Source: Chloroflexota bacterium (GTDB lineage Bacteria; Chloroflexota; Anaerolineae; Aggregatilineales; J027). Taken from it: a stretch of 64,000 nt of DNA. The stretch covers positions 1-64,000 of the forward strand of contig JACRBG010000029.1 of the NCBI GenBank assembly GCA_016234595.1. Reading direction: 5' to 3'. Position numbers and translations under genes: made by a program. This document shows, piece after piece, positions 7,447 to 17,639 of this stretch. Positions within the stretch are counted from its first letter, which is position 1; each line of letters begins with the position of its first letter. The notes below the pieces were generated by a model. It searched no databases. It had not been told where the DNA came from and saw only the letters and a list, made by a program, of their open reading frames with translations.

Positions 7447-8718
7447 ATGACCAACAACACAGGCTTAATCTCACGTCGTCAATGGCTACAAGCTGCCACC
7501 GCCCTCAGTGCGATTGGTGCGACTCGTGCCCTCTGGCCCGCATGGCTACCCCGCCTCGCCTTTGCCAGTGATGGCGTCGTAGGCGATACATTGGTCTGCA
7601 TCTTCTTACGCGGTGGTGCGGATGGACTTAATATGATTGTGCCCTTCGGCGATGACAACTATTACAAAGCCCGTCCTGTCTTGGCGATAGGTCAGCCCGA
7701 TAGCAGTGATAGTGTCAAAGCCTTAGCCCTAGATGACTTTTTTGGCCTCAACCCAGACATGCGCCCTTTACACGAGTTGTTTATGAATGGGCATATGACC
7801 GCCATTCACGCCGCTGGCTCCCCCAATGTTTCGCGCAGCCATTTTGAAGCGATGGATTTAATGGAACGCGGTACGAATGGGGCGGAAGCAGGCATCGGCT
7901 CAGGCTGGTTGGGGCGTCATTTAATGGCGACTTCCGGCGCGGGCGATTCACCCCTGCGAGCCATCGGATGGAGTGATAAATTGCCGACCAGTCTACGTGG
8001 CTATGTTTCAGCCAATGCCATGCAATCCATTGCAGACTTTCACCTACACGGCGACACCCGCCAAACCGACCAAATGGCCGCAACCCTTTCCGCCATGTAT
8101 CAAGAAAGCAGCACGCCCATTAACTTGACCGCCGATGCCACCTTCCGCGCCCTAGATTTGGTGCGTCAGATTGACATCAACCAATATCACCCTGCCAACC
8201 ATGCCCGTTATGATGAAAGTGATCTAGGGCTTGGTCTCAAACAAACCGCCGCCCTAATCAAAGCGGGTGCGGGTCTCGAAGTCGCCTGCGTGGATCACGG
8301 CAGTTATGACACCCATGTGGCCCAAGGACGCAGCGATGGCCTCTTATCCGGCCTGCTCACCTCGCTAAGTCAAAATTTACGTGCCTTTCACGATGACCTC
8401 TTGGATTACATGGGTAAAGTCACGGTGGTGGTTATGTCCGAATTTGGGCGACGGGTACAAGAAAATGGCGGTGGTGGCACCGATCATGGTCACGGCAATG
8501 CCATGTATATCATCAGTCCCCATGTAGCCCAAACCCCGGTTATAGCTCAATGGCCCGGTCTAAACTCCGACTTTCTAGCCAATGGCGACTTGCAAATTAC
8601 CACCGATTACCGCGATGTACTGTGCGAGCTGCTGACCAATCGTACTCCCAACACTGACCTAGGGATCGTGTTTCCCGGCCACACTCCCAAATCCGTTGGA
8701 GCCATTCTGAAAGATTAG
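7447..8718 (+). CDS. DUF1501 family Tat-exported protein
   Basis: 423 aa, 6 bp after the DUF1800 stop. The N-terminus carries a Tat motif (SRRQWLQAATALSAIGA) and a signal-peptidase-like AFA site. The mature part fits DUF1501, a relative of the alkaline phosphatase/sulfatase fold: LVCIFLRGGADGLNMIVP, HEAMDLMERG-type segment (SHFEAMDLMERG), VDHGSYDTHVAQ, VVVMSEFGRRVQENGGGGTDHGHGNAMYI. The His/Asp clusters may bind metal. Joint export and cooperation with the DUF1800 partner are inferred from family-wide pairing. Confidence 0.92.
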   Translation: MTNNTGLISRRQWLQAATALSAIGATRALWPAWLPRLAFASDGVVGDTLVCIFLRGGADGLNMIVPFGDDNYYKARPVLAIGQPDSSDSVKALALDDFFGLNPDMRPLHELFMNGHMTAIHAAGSPNVSRSHFEAMDLMERGTNGAEAGIGSGWLGRHLMATSGAGDSPLRAIGWSDKLPTSLRGYVSANAMQSIADFHLHGDTRQTDQMAATLSAMYQESSTPINLTADATFRALDLVRQIDINQYHPANHARYDESDLGLGLKQTAALIKAGAGLEVACVDHGSYDTHVAQGRSDGLLSGLLTSLSQNLRAFHDDLLDYMGKVTVVVMSEFGRRVQENGGGGTDHGHGNAMYIISPHVAQTPVIAQWPGLNSDFLANGDLQITTDYRDVLCELLTNRTPNTDLGIVFPGHTPKSVGAILKD

Positions 8719-8882
8719 GAGCCAATTAAACAAGGGTGGTCTTCTATTTCACTGGCAGATACCACCCGACCCATCCAAGTTTCCACCTATTAACCCCTCT
8801 CAAAATAGGCCACCTGTGCCTCATGCTAAAACTACCAGCGCCTATGATTGAAATATGGATCAATTAACAAAGGAGCTAGGTG

Positions 8883-9764
8883 ATGTCTGAAACATTTGTG
8901 GGCCTATATAAGGACTTTGATACAGCCCGTAAGGTGGTCGAAGACCTTGCCAGTGCAGGCTTTGACCGCAGCAGTATCAGCTTGGTCGCAAGTGACGATA
9001 TAACCCGCTATAGTGAAAATTCCCAAAACCGCATTGGCGGGGCGGATGGTGATGTCGAAGCACCTGAAGGCGCTGGTTTCGGCGCTGTCATTGGCACGCT
9101 GGTGGGTTTGGGCTTTGCCGTCATCCCCGGCGTGGGGCCAATTATCGCGGGTGGAACTTTAGGAGCTGCCATTTTAAGTGCAGGTGTCGGCGCTGTCGCT
9201 GGCGCGGCCACTGGCGGTATCGCTGCTGGCCTCATCAATTTGGGTATTCCAGAATCTGATGCGGCCTACTATAGCGAAGGGATTCGTCGTGGTGGAGCAC
9301 TGGTCGGCATCACCGTTTATAAAACGTGGGAGGATCAAGTGCGCAAAATCATGAACCATCACCACCCACTGGATCTTGACCAACAAACGGCTCAGGAGAG
9401 CAATTGGTCATCGGGTTATGACGCCGCCACTCCAGCGCACAATCGTGCGGTTGGCGCAGTTGCCACCCCAACGGCGGAGCGGACTGAAGTACGTTCCTAT
9501 AGCAATCCGCCTTCATTTGAAACCTATGCGCCGGGGTATCGTAGCCACTACGAGGCCGTCTACACCCATACAGGCCACCCCTATGACTATTACCTCCCGG
9601 CGTATCGCTATGGCTTCGATTTGGGTGCCAGCAATTACTATCGTGATTATCGCTGGGAAGAAATCGAGCCAGAAGCCCGTCGGCGTTGGGAAGAACGTCG
9701 CCCCAACACATGGGACAAGGTTAAAGATGCCGTCCGCAATGCGTGGGACAGCGTCCTAGACTAA
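8883..9764 (+). CDS. General-stress-protein-17M-like protein with glycine zipper
   Basis: 293 aa from ATG 8883 with AGGAG at 8871-8875; a GTG one codon upstream is less well placed. Residues 1-45 form the ferredoxin-like repeat of the Gsp17M/YflT type (FVGLYKDFDTARKVVEDLASAGFDRSSISLV). Residues ~60-125 are an Ala/Gly-rich glycine zipper that could insert into or against membranes (GAVIGTLVGLGF, GPIIAGGTLGAAI). A second small domain follows (SEGIRRGGALVGITV), then a Tyr-rich, hydrophilic tail (YEAVYTHTGHPYDYYLPAYRYGFD). Likely stress-related; mechanism unknown. It is a single-gene unit ended by a strong terminator. Confidence 0.8.
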   Translation: MSETFVGLYKDFDTARKVVEDLASAGFDRSSISLVASDDITRYSENSQNRIGGADGDVEAPEGAGFGAVIGTLVGLGFAVIPGVGPIIAGGTLGAAILSAGVGAVAGAATGGIAAGLINLGIPESDAAYYSEGIRRGGALVGITVYKTWEDQVRKIMNHHHPLDLDQQTAQESNWSSGYDAATPAHNRAVGAVATPTAERTEVRSYSNPPSFETYAPGYRSHYEAVYTHTGHPYDYYLPAYRYGFDLGASNYYRDYRWEEIEPEARRRWEERRPNTWDKVKDAVRNAWDSVLD

Positions 9765-9770
9765 GAAATA

Positions 9771-9805
9771 AAAACAGAGAAGCTGGAAATCCTCTTCTCT
9801 GTTTT
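9771..9805. terminator. Bidirectional rho-independent terminator
   Basis: Arms AAAACAGAGAAG (9771-9782) and CTTCTCTGTTTT (9794-9805) pair over 12 bp with an 11-nt loop and have a T run on one side and an A run on the other. It can stop both the plus-strand stress gene and the minus-strand lactate dehydrogenase gene. Confidence 0.9.
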
Positions 9806-9824
9806 TTTAATTTAAGGCTCCAGT

Positions 9825-10778
9825 TTAGAGTTCTTGCGCCAACCCTTCAATCGCGGCCCGAATAATACCCGCGCTCTTACGCAATTTTTCTTCCTCATCC
9901 GCACTCAAACTCAGGGGCAAGGATAATGTTTCAATGACCCCTGTGCCACCCAATAAATGCGGCAACGCCAATGTCACATCCCTTACCCCCACCACTTCTT
10001 CAACAGGCGTGCAGATGCTCAAAATCGAACGCTGGTCGCTTAAAATCACATTGGTAATGCGGGCCAGAGCGCTCCCAATCCCATAATAAGTCGCCTGTTT
10101 GCCGCTGATGATATGATAGGCCGCTCGGCGCACTTGTTCGTCAATCCGCTGTTTGACCGACTCATCCAAGGTAATACCGCGCCGTTCACAAAACTCCTGC
10201 AAAGGGATGCCTCCCACCGTTACCAGCGACCATGTCAGCACTTCCGAGTCCCCATGTTCGCCCACCACATAAGCATGCACATGTTGCGAATCTACCCCTA
10301 GATAGCGCCCCAGCAGAGCCCTAAAGCGGGCGGTGTCCAGTGTCGTCCCCGACCCAATCACCCGACTAGATGGCACACCCTGTTTAGCAGCAAATCGTGC
10401 CGTCAAATGGGTCATAATGTCCACCGGATTAGTCGCCACCACCAACACCGCATCGGGTGCATAGCGTAAAATCTGCGGCACCACCTCCCCAAAAATCATG
10501 GCATTACGGCTCAACAACTGTAAACGGGTCTCCCCCGGTTGCTGATTGACCCCTGCCGCCAAAATCACCACCCGACAGCCTACCAATTCGGCATAATCAC
10601 CTGCCCGCACGTTCAACGGATTGGCAAAGGGTACGGCATGAAAAATATCATTCGCCTCGGCTTCAGCCCGTGCCGTATTTTTGTCCACCAACACACTCTC
10701 GCGTCCAATGCCCTGCATCACCAGCGCATAAGCCGCCGTCGCCCCCACAAATCCCGTTCCTACTACCCCTATTTTCAT
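9825..10778 (-). CDS. ldh: L-lactate dehydrogenase
   Basis: 317 aa from ATG 10778, which has AAGGA seven bases upstream. Interconverts pyruvate and lactate with NADH. Rossmann motif [16 protein letters not shown]-ribose-binding acid in [12 protein letters not shown]; the substrate loop reads [15 protein letters not shown], where Gln follows Asn as in lactate rather than malate dehydrogenases (Arg in MDH); [10 protein letters not shown]; the second substrate Arg in [11 protein letters not shown]; and catalytic His in GEHGDSEV. Length and motifs are complete. The start lies 1 nt after the stop of the upstream CDF transporter gene, so they share an operon, an association with no obvious metabolic reason. 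Confidence 0.92.
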   Translation of the reverse strand: MKIGVVGTGFVGATAAYALVMQGIGRESVLVDKNTARAEAEANDIFHAVPFANPLNVRAGDYAELVGCRVVILAAGVNQQPGETRLQLLSRNAMIFGEVVPQILRYAPDAVLVVATNPVDIMTHLTARFAAKQGVPSSRVIGSGTTLDTARFRALLGRYLGVDSQHVHAYVVGEHGDSEVLTWSLVTVGGIPLQEFCERRGITLDESVKQRIDEQVRRAAYHIISGKQATYYGIGSALARITNVILSDQRSILSICTPVEEVVGVRDVTLALPHLLGGTGVIETLSLPLSLSADEEEKLRKSAGIIRAAIEGLAQEL

Positions 10779-10779
10779 T

Positions 10780-12192
10780 TCAAAGTCCTTCCATGAATTT
10801 GCCATTTTCTTCTTCTGGCTCGGTATGAATTGTCACACGATGCAACTGATGAAACCGCGTGCGTAAAAACAACTCAGCTTCCTCTGCAATTTGATGGGCC
10901 ATTTCAATACTGATGTCTCCCGGCAAATGACAATGCAGCGTCAATGCGTAGCCTGTCCGGTCACGTCGAATATTCGAATCATGCCAATCGCCCTGCGGAA
11001 ATTGGTCTTTCAATTGGGCTAAGGCTTCATCATGCAACTTTGCAGCCTCTGGCGACACGGCTGGCATCGCGCTGGCAAATTCGGCTGGCTCGATATGGGT
11101 CACCACATCCGCAATTTCGGCCCGTTCACGCAACCGCGCCTCCAACAAATCAATCTGGCGATGTGCCTCCCGTAGTGTCACGGCTGGCGGCACTTCGACA
11201 TGCATCTCCAACACTTTGCCCTGTGGAGTAATCACCCCCGTAATCTCATGCACCCCTAAACCCAAGCCATCAGCAGCGGCCCGGGCAGCGGTAATATAGT
11301 CCAATTGATGGCTGTTGTCGGGAATAATGTGCACTTGCACTTCGCTGATATGCGGAAAACGGCCCTCCAAGCGTTCACGGATGCGCTCCGTGATATTGCT
11401 GGCATATTCGGTGCTGATGCTTGAATCCATCTGCACGTCCAAATCCACCAACACCGCATCTTCAGTACCCCGGCTGCGTGCCCGTACCACTTTGCTAACC
11501 CCCGGCGTCAATTCAGCAATTTCAGCTAATCTTTCGGGCGGTAGCGGCGCTTCATCCACCAAAACCCCACCCGTCCGCCGTAAGATGCCCCATGCCGTAT
11601 AGCCGATGACGACCACAATCAACAACGACACCGCTGCATCCATCCAGCCAAATCCCAGTTTGACCCCAACCAACCCGACCAACACTGAAATCGTCACCCA
11701 AACATCCGAGGTGGTATGTGCAGCATCGGCCTTCAATAATTCCGAATTAAGTTTTTTGCCCTTGTTACGTTCATAGAGCACCACCCACAAATTGACTACG
11801 AGGGTTGCCAGCAGGACTGCAAATTGAATAGGCCCGACTTCCGGCACTTCACCCGAACGCAGTCGTTCTATCGCCACTTTTAGCACTTCCCATCCCGCCA
11901 AAAGGAGCATTCCGCCAATTCCCAAACTGGCGAGTGTTTCAAAGCGTTGATGTCCATAAGGGTGCGACTCATCCGGTGGACGCGCCGCAATTCGTTGGGC
12001 AAAGAGGGCAATGACATTCGAAGCCGAATCAATCGTGCTATGCAAACCATCCGCGATAATCGAGACTGTTCCCGTCAGTAGACCCACTGCGATTTTCCCA
12101 GCCGCCACCACTACATTCAGCACCAAAATTTGCCACAGCACTCGACTGATGGCTTGTGTACGCTCATTCACTTGATTTTCACTGACGGCCAT
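10780..12192 (-). CDS. CDF-family cation efflux protein with long C-terminus
   Basis: 470 aa; typical CDF proteins have ~300. ATG at 12192 follows GGAGAAATT. About six transmembrane helices fill residues 15-215. Metal-site motifs are HSTID in helix 2 and HTTSD in helix 5, the His-x3-Asp pattern of zinc/iron-type exporters; [10 protein letters not shown] is the usual loop. The cytoplasmic part has one normal ferredoxin-like dimerisation domain (residues ~220-295) and then two further similar segments (about 305-375 and 400-460, the latter with [24 protein letters not shown]). The extra domains could add regulatory metal sites. It is translated just upstream of ldh. Confidence 0.9.
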   Translation of the reverse strand: MAVSENQVNERTQAISRVLWQILVLNVVVAAGKIAVGLLTGTVSIIADGLHSTIDSASNVIALFAQRIAARPPDESHPYGHQRFETLASLGIGGMLLLAGWEVLKVAIERLRSGEVPEVGPIQFAVLLATLVVNLWVVLYERNKGKKLNSELLKADAAHTTSDVWVTISVLVGLVGVKLGFGWMDAAVSLLIVVVIGYTAWGILRRTGGVLVDEAPLPPERLAEIAELTPGVSKVVRARSRGTEDAVLVDLDVQMDSSISTEYASNITERIRERLEGRFPHISEVQVHIIPDNSHQLDYITAARAAADGLGLGVHEITGVITPQGKVLEMHVEVPPAVTLREAHRQIDLLEARLRERAEIADVVTHIEPAEFASAMPAVSPEAAKLHDEALAQLKDQFPQGDWHDSNIRRDRTGYALTLHCHLPGDISIEMAHQIAEEAELFLRTRFHQLHRVTIHTEPEEENGKFMEGL

Positions 12193-12419
12193 AATTTCTC
12201 CTTGCTCGTCGTCACTTCAATGTATTGTAGCAGGTATCGTTGGTGCATTTAGGCGTGTTTATTGCTTGCAAAACACCCAAATTTTGCTCTTAATGGGCAG
12301 TGGGAGTAAATTTGATAAACGGTGATTTGATTTTTAGGAAAGGAGTAGCGAGTTACTAATCTGTCACCAATTTTGGCCCCCCATGGAAGTGGTTCTTTTT
12401 ATCAACAGCTGGAGAAAAA

Positions 12420-14915
12420 ATGCGTACTAAATTAGGGTTACTTTTAATTCTTGTATTGACCCTCGTCCCCATCTCAGCCCATGTCAACCATGTTAGTCCC
12501 GTTCAAGCCCAAGATAGTGCAACGCTTGCCTTACCCGGCCTCGATGCCGAAGTGATGGTCTATTATGACAGCTACGATACCCCCCATATCTATGCTCAGA
12601 CCTCCCACGACTTGTTTATGGCCCAAGGCTATATCCATGCCAGCGAACGCTTTTGGCAAATGGAATGGTCACGCCGCTTGGCCTCTGGTCGCCTAGCCGA
12701 AATCGAGCCCAAATATGCTGGGCAAGATGCCTTCTTCCGCACCCTCGGCTTGCGTATCGCGGCTGAACAAGACCTTGCCATTTTTGATGCCGACGCCCTG
12801 AGTGCGTTGCAAGCCTATTCCGATGGGGTCAATGCCTATTTAGATGGCAAAACCCCGGATCAAGTTGCCCTTGAATATAAATACCTTGCCGAAAAAGGCA
12901 TCGAACCAACCATTGATCCTTGGACACCCCTAGATACAGTCACTTTTGGCAAAGCCCTGACCTTCACCTTTGCCGATGACTTCCAAACCGAAATTCAGCG
13001 GTCGGTCATTGCCGAAGGTGCAGGCGCATTGGCGACCATCGCTTTGCAGCTTTTCTTCCCCCAATATCCTGCCGACCATCCCATCATCACCCAGCCGGGT
13101 GGCGTTGATTACACAGCCGATGCCACTTCAATGGCCGTTCCCGAAGGTGATACCCCCCTCACCTTTGATTTCAGCAATGTTCATGCCCAACTTGTCGGCA
13201 ATGTAAACATGGATGAAATTCAAACAGTCTTGGGACACGGCACTACCGCCATTTCCAATTCATGGACGATTAGCGGCAGCCGCACCGACACAGGCGCTCC
13301 CTATCTAGCCAACGACCCACATATTGGTATCTCTATGCCCGGGGTATGGTATGAGCAAGGCCTGCACTGTGTCGAGAAAAACGCCGACTGCCCCTATGAT
13401 GTCGTGGGGGTTGTTTTCCCCGGTGCTCCCGGCGTGCTGATTGGCAACAACGACCGTATTGCATGGGGCCTAACCGTTGGCGGGGCCGATACCCAAGACC
13501 TCTATACCCTAACACTCAACCCCGACAACCCCCTGCAATATCAATACAACGGTGAATGGAAAGATTTTGATGTCCGCACCGAAACCGTCAATGTTGTGGG
13601 TGGCGATCCTGTCGAAGTGCAAGTACGCAATTCGGTCTGGGGGCCAGTGATTTCGGAAGCGCTCGGTTTTGATCCCGTGTGGGCACTCCGTTGGACGACC
13701 CTTGACCCCAGCACCATCATCGAAAGTATTCTCTACTTTGACCGTGCCACCAATTGGGATGAATTTTTGACCGCCGTCTCCCTCTTTGATACCGCCTGTC
13801 AAAACATCGTCTATGCCGATGTGGAGGGTAACATTGGTTACAAACTTTCCGCACGGGTACCGATTCGCGCCGAAGGCCACGACCCCCGAATGCCAGTAGA
13901 CGGCAGCACCGATCAATTTGCGTGGCAGGGCTTCATTCCATTTGACGAAATGCCCGAACTGTTCAACCCCGAACAAGGCTACATCGCCACCGCCAATAAT
14001 CGCGTGGTGGGTGATGACTTCCCCTACTATTTATTGGAAGTCAATGACTATGGCTACCGCGCCAAACGCATTGAAACCTTGCTCCAAAATGATGCTGATG
14101 GCGTTTTCACCTTAGATGAACTCAAGGCTATTCAAACCGACACCTACAATGGCAATGCCGATACCATCATTCCGGCCCTGCAAGCCCTAACCTTTGACGA
14201 TCCCACCCTGACCGACGCGGTGGCGTGGCTGGCCGAGTGGGATCATTACAACACGGTAGATAGCCCCTATGCGGCCTTGTTTGAAACCGTGTGGATGGAG
14301 CTTAACCGCCTGACCTTTAGTGATGACTTTGGTGACTTCTATAGCAGTGTTAGCCCCGGCACACCCCGCTATTGGGAAATATTCCGTGTCTTAATTGCCA
14401 ACAAAGCCAATCCCATCTATGGGACACTGTGGGACAACGGTGACACCCCTAATGTCAAAGAAACCGCTGACGATATAATGAAAGCAGCCTTTACGGCGGG
14501 TTATGCCAAGATGGTAGCTGAATATGGCAACGACCCAACAAAATGGCGTTGGGGCACACTGCATATCACCAAGTCAATTGCCGAACCCCTCGGTTATAGT
14601 GGCGACCCTGCTGTTGAATTGTTATTCAATCGTGGCATTGAATCCCCCGGTGGCGGCTCCATCGTCAACGCCATTGGCTACACCGATGATTCATTCGATA
14701 CCGCCTACATCCCCAGCCAGCGCCAGTTGATTGACTTCAGCAATTTCGACAACAGCCAGCGCATCTTACCCATCGGCGAAAGTGGCAATCCTCTCAGCCC
14801 ACACTACGATGACCAGATGGAAATGTGGGCGACGGGTCAATATCGCAATTCGTGGTTCACGCGTGAAGCCGTCGAAGCCAATGCCCAACGGACATTGACC
14901 TTCACCCCCGGCTGA
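12420..14915 (+). CDS. Secreted penicillin-acylase family Ntn hydrolase
   Basis: 831 aa with a Sec signal peptide (residues 1-31, ending VQAQ). The family makes one precursor that self-cleaves to expose an N-terminal Ser. Here the alpha part has YDSYDTPHIYAQT and GYIHASERFWQMEWSRRLASGRLAE. The cleavage site lies at TTAIS-NSWTISGSRT, so the Ser before NSW (about residue 279) is the nucleophile. The beta part has LANDPHIGISMPGVWYE, FPGAPGVLIGNNDRIAWGLT and YIATANNRVV. Substrate may be a beta-lactam, acyl-homoserine lactone or other amide; sequence reading alone cannot choose. Monocistronic. Confidence 0.9.
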   Translation: MRTKLGLLLILVLTLVPISAHVNHVSPVQAQDSATLALPGLDAEVMVYYDSYDTPHIYAQTSHDLFMAQGYIHASERFWQMEWSRRLASGRLAEIEPKYAGQDAFFRTLGLRIAAEQDLAIFDADALSALQAYSDGVNAYLDGKTPDQVALEYKYLAEKGIEPTIDPWTPLDTVTFGKALTFTFADDFQTEIQRSVIAEGAGALATIALQLFFPQYPADHPIITQPGGVDYTADATSMAVPEGDTPLTFDFSNVHAQLVGNVNMDEIQTVLGHGTTAISNSWTISGSRTDTGAPYLANDPHIGISMPGVWYEQGLHCVEKNADCPYDVVGVVFPGAPGVLIGNNDRIAWGLTVGGADTQDLYTLTLNPDNPLQYQYNGEWKDFDVRTETVNVVGGDPVEVQVRNSVWGPVISEALGFDPVWALRWTTLDPSTIIESILYFDRATNWDEFLTAVSLFDTACQNIVYADVEGNIGYKLSARVPIRAEGHDPRMPVDGSTDQFAWQGFIPFDEMPELFNPEQGYIATANNRVVGDDFPYYLLEVNDYGYRAKRIETLLQNDADGVFTLDELKAIQTDTYNGNADTIIPALQALTFDDPTLTDAVAWLAEWDHYNTVDSPYAALFETVWMELNRLTFSDDFGDFYSSVSPGTPRYWEIFRVLIANKANPIYGTLWDNGDTPNVKETADDIMKAAFTAGYAKMVAEYGNDPTKWRWGTLHITKSIAEPLGYSGDPAVELLFNRGIESPGGGSIVNAIGYTDDSFDTAYIPSQRQLIDFSNFDNSQRILPIGESGNPLSPHYDDQMEMWATGQYRNSWFTREAVEANAQRTLTFTPG

Positions 14916-14970
14916 TAAATTTGCGATTGTAGCTTCCTCTTAAGTCAATATGAGTCAATAAGGGGAGTTT

Positions 14971-14996
14971 GGGGCGGGCGATTCAATCACCGCCCC
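14971..14996. terminator. Terminator between acylase gene and GT2 gene
   Basis: GGGGCGG (14971-14977) pairs with CCGCCCC (14990-14996), 12-nt loop, followed by TTTAATTT on the plus strand. It stops the acylase message. The right arm overlaps the stop codon region of the convergent glycosyltransferase gene (14987-14989). Confidence 0.75.
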
Positions 14997-16009
14997 TTTA
15001 ATTTCCTTCCAAAACTTCTAAGCCTGTCCTTCATCGTGATCGGTTGCGCCGAGGCTTGCTGGGTCCCCCACTGAAACCACGCCAACATATAGGCCCTTGT
15101 GACGGCTGGCTTTCGTCGTTTGCGCCACATACGCGGGGCAAAAGTAACCACTTTGCGGGTGATAATCCAGCCACGTTTGGGGGTAATAATCAGTCGCAGC
15201 ACGCAATGAATCAGAATCAACGGCACATTGTAGACCAGCAAATCGAGGCCAAAGGCGTTTTTAATCACGCTCAAATAACGATTACCTAGCCCCTGTGCAT
15301 TGAGTGATTCACGCAAACTGCCGCGATGATAACCCACTGCCGTTGGGGCATACCAACATTTAAACCCCTGTAACCGTGCCCGCCAATCTAAATCCGTATC
15401 CTCTGAATAGAAAAACATATCCGCGTCGAATAATTCCCCAGTCGGAGCAACAGTAGCAATTAATTTCTGGCTGATAAGCACCGCCGCCCCCGGAGCGCCA
15501 AACACCTCCCGCCCCACCTCAAATTGGCCCTCGTCATCCAGCCCTTTGCCAATATTAACAGCGTATCCCCCTCGCAGCATGGCATGGCCCACGCTGTAGA
15601 ATTGGCGTGTTGGCTGTCCTTGTTCATCCATCTGATATAGTTTACCAATACCCCAATCAGCCTGATTTTGACGTAAGGCCTCCACCAATCGTGTAACATA
15701 ATTCGGAGCCAAAACCAAGTCTGCATTGAGGGCTAAATAATAATCATCTGGGCCAAGCTGGGCCTGCGCCAAAATCTGATTATGCCCACGTGCAAATCCT
15801 ACATTGACTGAATTGACTATCAATTGGGCCAACGGAGCATGTTTTTGAACAAACTTCACGCTGTCGTCTTGCGAAACATTGTCCAAGATAATAATCTGTA
15901 ACGATGGATAATCTTGCGCTTGCATCCCAGCGATTACTTCTGGTAGGTCGCGCATCGAGTTATAAGTAATCAAACCCACACAAACACGGGGTAGCGCCTG
16001 AATAGTCAT
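14987..16009 (-). CDS. Family 2 glycosyltransferase (rhamnosyltransferase-like)
   Basis: 340 aa. GT-A fold enzyme that adds a sugar from a nucleotide donor: VCVGLITYNSMRDLPEVIAGM at the N-terminus, LQIIILDNVSQDDSVKFV, NVGFARGHNQILAQA, and the metal-binding stretch YLALNADLVL (variant of D-x-D). Further conserved elements are GAPGAAVLISQKL and FYSEDTDLDWRARLQGFKCWY with the ED catalytic pair. A C-terminal hydrophobic part (FGLDLLVYNVPLILIHCVLRL) probably touches the membrane, and the last ~50 residues are basic. A similar enzyme lies at 30656. Likely role: surface polysaccharide synthesis. Confidence 0.9.
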   Translation of the reverse strand: MTIQALPRVCVGLITYNSMRDLPEVIAGMQAQDYPSLQIIILDNVSQDDSVKFVQKHAPLAQLIVNSVNVGFARGHNQILAQAQLGPDDYYLALNADLVLAPNYVTRLVEALRQNQADWGIGKLYQMDEQGQPTRQFYSVGHAMLRGGYAVNIGKGLDDEGQFEVGREVFGAPGAAVLISQKLIATVAPTGELFDADMFFYSEDTDLDWRARLQGFKCWYAPTAVGYHRGSLRESLNAQGLGNRYLSVIKNAFGLDLLVYNVPLILIHCVLRLIITPKRGWIITRKVVTFAPRMWRKRRKPAVTRAYMLAWFQWGTQQASAQPITMKDRLRSFGRKLKGR

Positions 16010-16126
16010 GCGTAACTTAAACCTTCGGGTGGCAGAAATATGGCGTTATTGTACCAAGATTCGGCAATCGCCAAGAGACGGTATATCATAAAGTCAATTT
16101 GGGATACCTTGTTTCAGGGGCCATAC

Positions 16127-16144
16127 CCCACTAAAATGAGTGGG
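16127..16144 (+). other. Small stem-loop in leader of glycosylphosphotransferase gene
   Basis: CCCACT (16127-16132), loop AAAATG, AGTGGG (16139-16144), 39 bp before the start codon of the next gene. No T run follows, so it is more likely an mRNA leader structure than a terminator. Confidence 0.35.
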
Positions 16145-16183
16145 CACTAGGCTCAAAATCAAGAGGGAGCATCTTCTAAGTCC

Positions 16184-17611
16184 ATGACACGCGGTTTTAG
16201 CGTCTCATTTATGACTTTTCTACTGACAGCCGATTTCATCTGTGCGATGTCTGCCGTTCGACTGGCCGCAGTAGTTCGTGCCGCCCTTTCCTCAGCGGGG
16301 ATTGGCAAACCAATCCCAATGGGCAACGCCTCACCCACCGCATGGTGGTTTTATATTGTCTTTCCGGTCGCATGGCTAATTATCACGAATGCAACTGGGG
16401 CTTACTCGCCTCGCCAAACCTATCGCCTGCTGCTCGAAATTGTCGTGTTGCTCAAAGCGACGTTCATTTCGATTTTTATTTTTTTCGGCATTTTATATAT
16501 GACCTCTCGCACCTATTCCCATCTTCAGGCCAGTTTGTTAGTGGCCCTTGCCGGAGGCCTGACCGCAGGCTATCGCATTGCCATTCGTTTCTATTTTCGG
16601 CTGACAGGCGGGCGTACCTACGACAGTCGCCGCGTTTTGGTCGTTGGCACAGGGGAATTAGCCCAACAAATTAGCCGCCAAGTACGGGCCTATGCATGGA
16701 CAGGCGTCTTTTTAGCAGGCTATGCCTATGACGACGCCTTACCCGAAACCACCATGGTTATGGATGCACCAATTCTGGGGAAAGTTTCGCAAGTGGTTGA
16801 ACTACTCGATAAACATGCCATTGATGAAGTGATTTTAGCCCTCGAAGAACCCGATTACACTCATCTGCGTGAATTAGTGCAGCAATTGCATGAATGCGGT
16901 GTTGCCATCCGTTTTGCGCCCGATTTACGCGAAATGCAATATCTATTTAGCACGGTTGAAGAGCTAGAAAAAATGCCGCTGATTGGCCTACGTGAACCCC
17001 GTCTCAGTTCTTCCCAGCGCCTTGTCAAGCGTGTGCTGGATGTTACCCTTAGCACCATTCTACTAATCCTCGCCCTCCCCCTGCTCATAATCGTAGCATT
17101 GGGTGTTGTTTTTAGTTCCCCCGGCCCCGTGATCTTCGCTCAAGAACGCATTGGCGAAGGAATGCGTCCCTTCAAAATGTACAAATTCCGCACGATGGTC
17201 AAAGATGCTGAAAAACGCCAAGCCGAGGTGACAAAAATTGATGAAAATGGCAATGTCATCCACAAAGACCCCGCCGACCCGCGTGTCACCCGTTTTGGGC
17301 GATTTTTGCGCCGCACCAGCATTGATGAAATACCTCAGTTAATTAATGTCATCAAAGGCGACATGAGTCTCGTTGGCCCTCGTCCAGAAATGCCTTGGAT
17401 CGTCAGTTTATACCAGCCGTGGCAAAAAAAACGCTTCGAAATTCCTGCGGGTATGACGGGTTGGTGGCAGATCAATGGCCGCGCCGGAACCATGATGCAC
17501 CTCAGCACCGAAGATGATTTATACTATATTCAGAATTACTCAATCTGGTTAGATTTTATTATTTTGTTGCGTACCATTCCGGCGGTCTTTGGTCGGAGGG
17601 GGGCATTCTAA
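16184..17611 (+). CDS. Polyprenyl glycosylphosphotransferase (exopolysaccharide initiation)
   Basis: 475 aa. Transfers a sugar-1-phosphate onto undecaprenyl phosphate, the first step of lipid-linked glycan assembly. Residues ~1-130 hold four to five transmembrane helices; ~140-245 is the cytoplasmic NAD/CoA-binding-like domain (RRVLVVGTGELAQQI, ILGKVSQVVELL). After a fifth helix (TLSTILLILALPLLIIVALGV) comes the catalytic PglC/WbaP domain: SPGPVIFAQERIGEGMRPFKMYKFRTM, DPRVTRFGRFLRRTSIDEIPQLINVIKGDMSLVGPRPE and GMTGWWQINGRAG. All are typical of the large WbaP/WcaJ group. It opens the glycan section on this strand. Confidence 0.94.
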   Translation: MTRGFSVSFMTFLLTADFICAMSAVRLAAVVRAALSSAGIGKPIPMGNASPTAWWFYIVFPVAWLIITNATGAYSPRQTYRLLLEIVVLLKATFISIFIFFGILYMTSRTYSHLQASLLVALAGGLTAGYRIAIRFYFRLTGGRTYDSRRVLVVGTGELAQQISRQVRAYAWTGVFLAGYAYDDALPETTMVMDAPILGKVSQVVELLDKHAIDEVILALEEPDYTHLRELVQQLHECGVAIRFAPDLREMQYLFSTVEELEKMPLIGLREPRLSSSQRLVKRVLDVTLSTILLILALPLLIIVALGVVFSSPGPVIFAQERIGEGMRPFKMYKFRTMVKDAEKRQAEVTKIDENGNVIHKDPADPRVTRFGRFLRRTSIDEIPQLINVIKGDMSLVGPRPEMPWIVSLYQPWQKKRFEIPAGMTGWWQINGRAGTMMHLSTEDDLYYIQNYSIWLDFIILLRTIPAVFGRRGAF

Positions 17612-17639
17612 TTGAGCTACAGGGGAACAAATTAGATTT

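Noticed and set aside
8737-8807. Loose inverted repeats (GGGTGGT/ACCACCC and CCTATT/AATAGG) after the DUF1501 gene
   Set aside because: Arms of six to seven bases with long loops and no T run; likely chance, although weak terminator function cannot be excluded.
9349-9759. Open frames on both strands within the stress-protein gene
   Set aside because: The stress-protein frame has a good start, known motif and ends at a terminator; the others have no domain or ribosome site.
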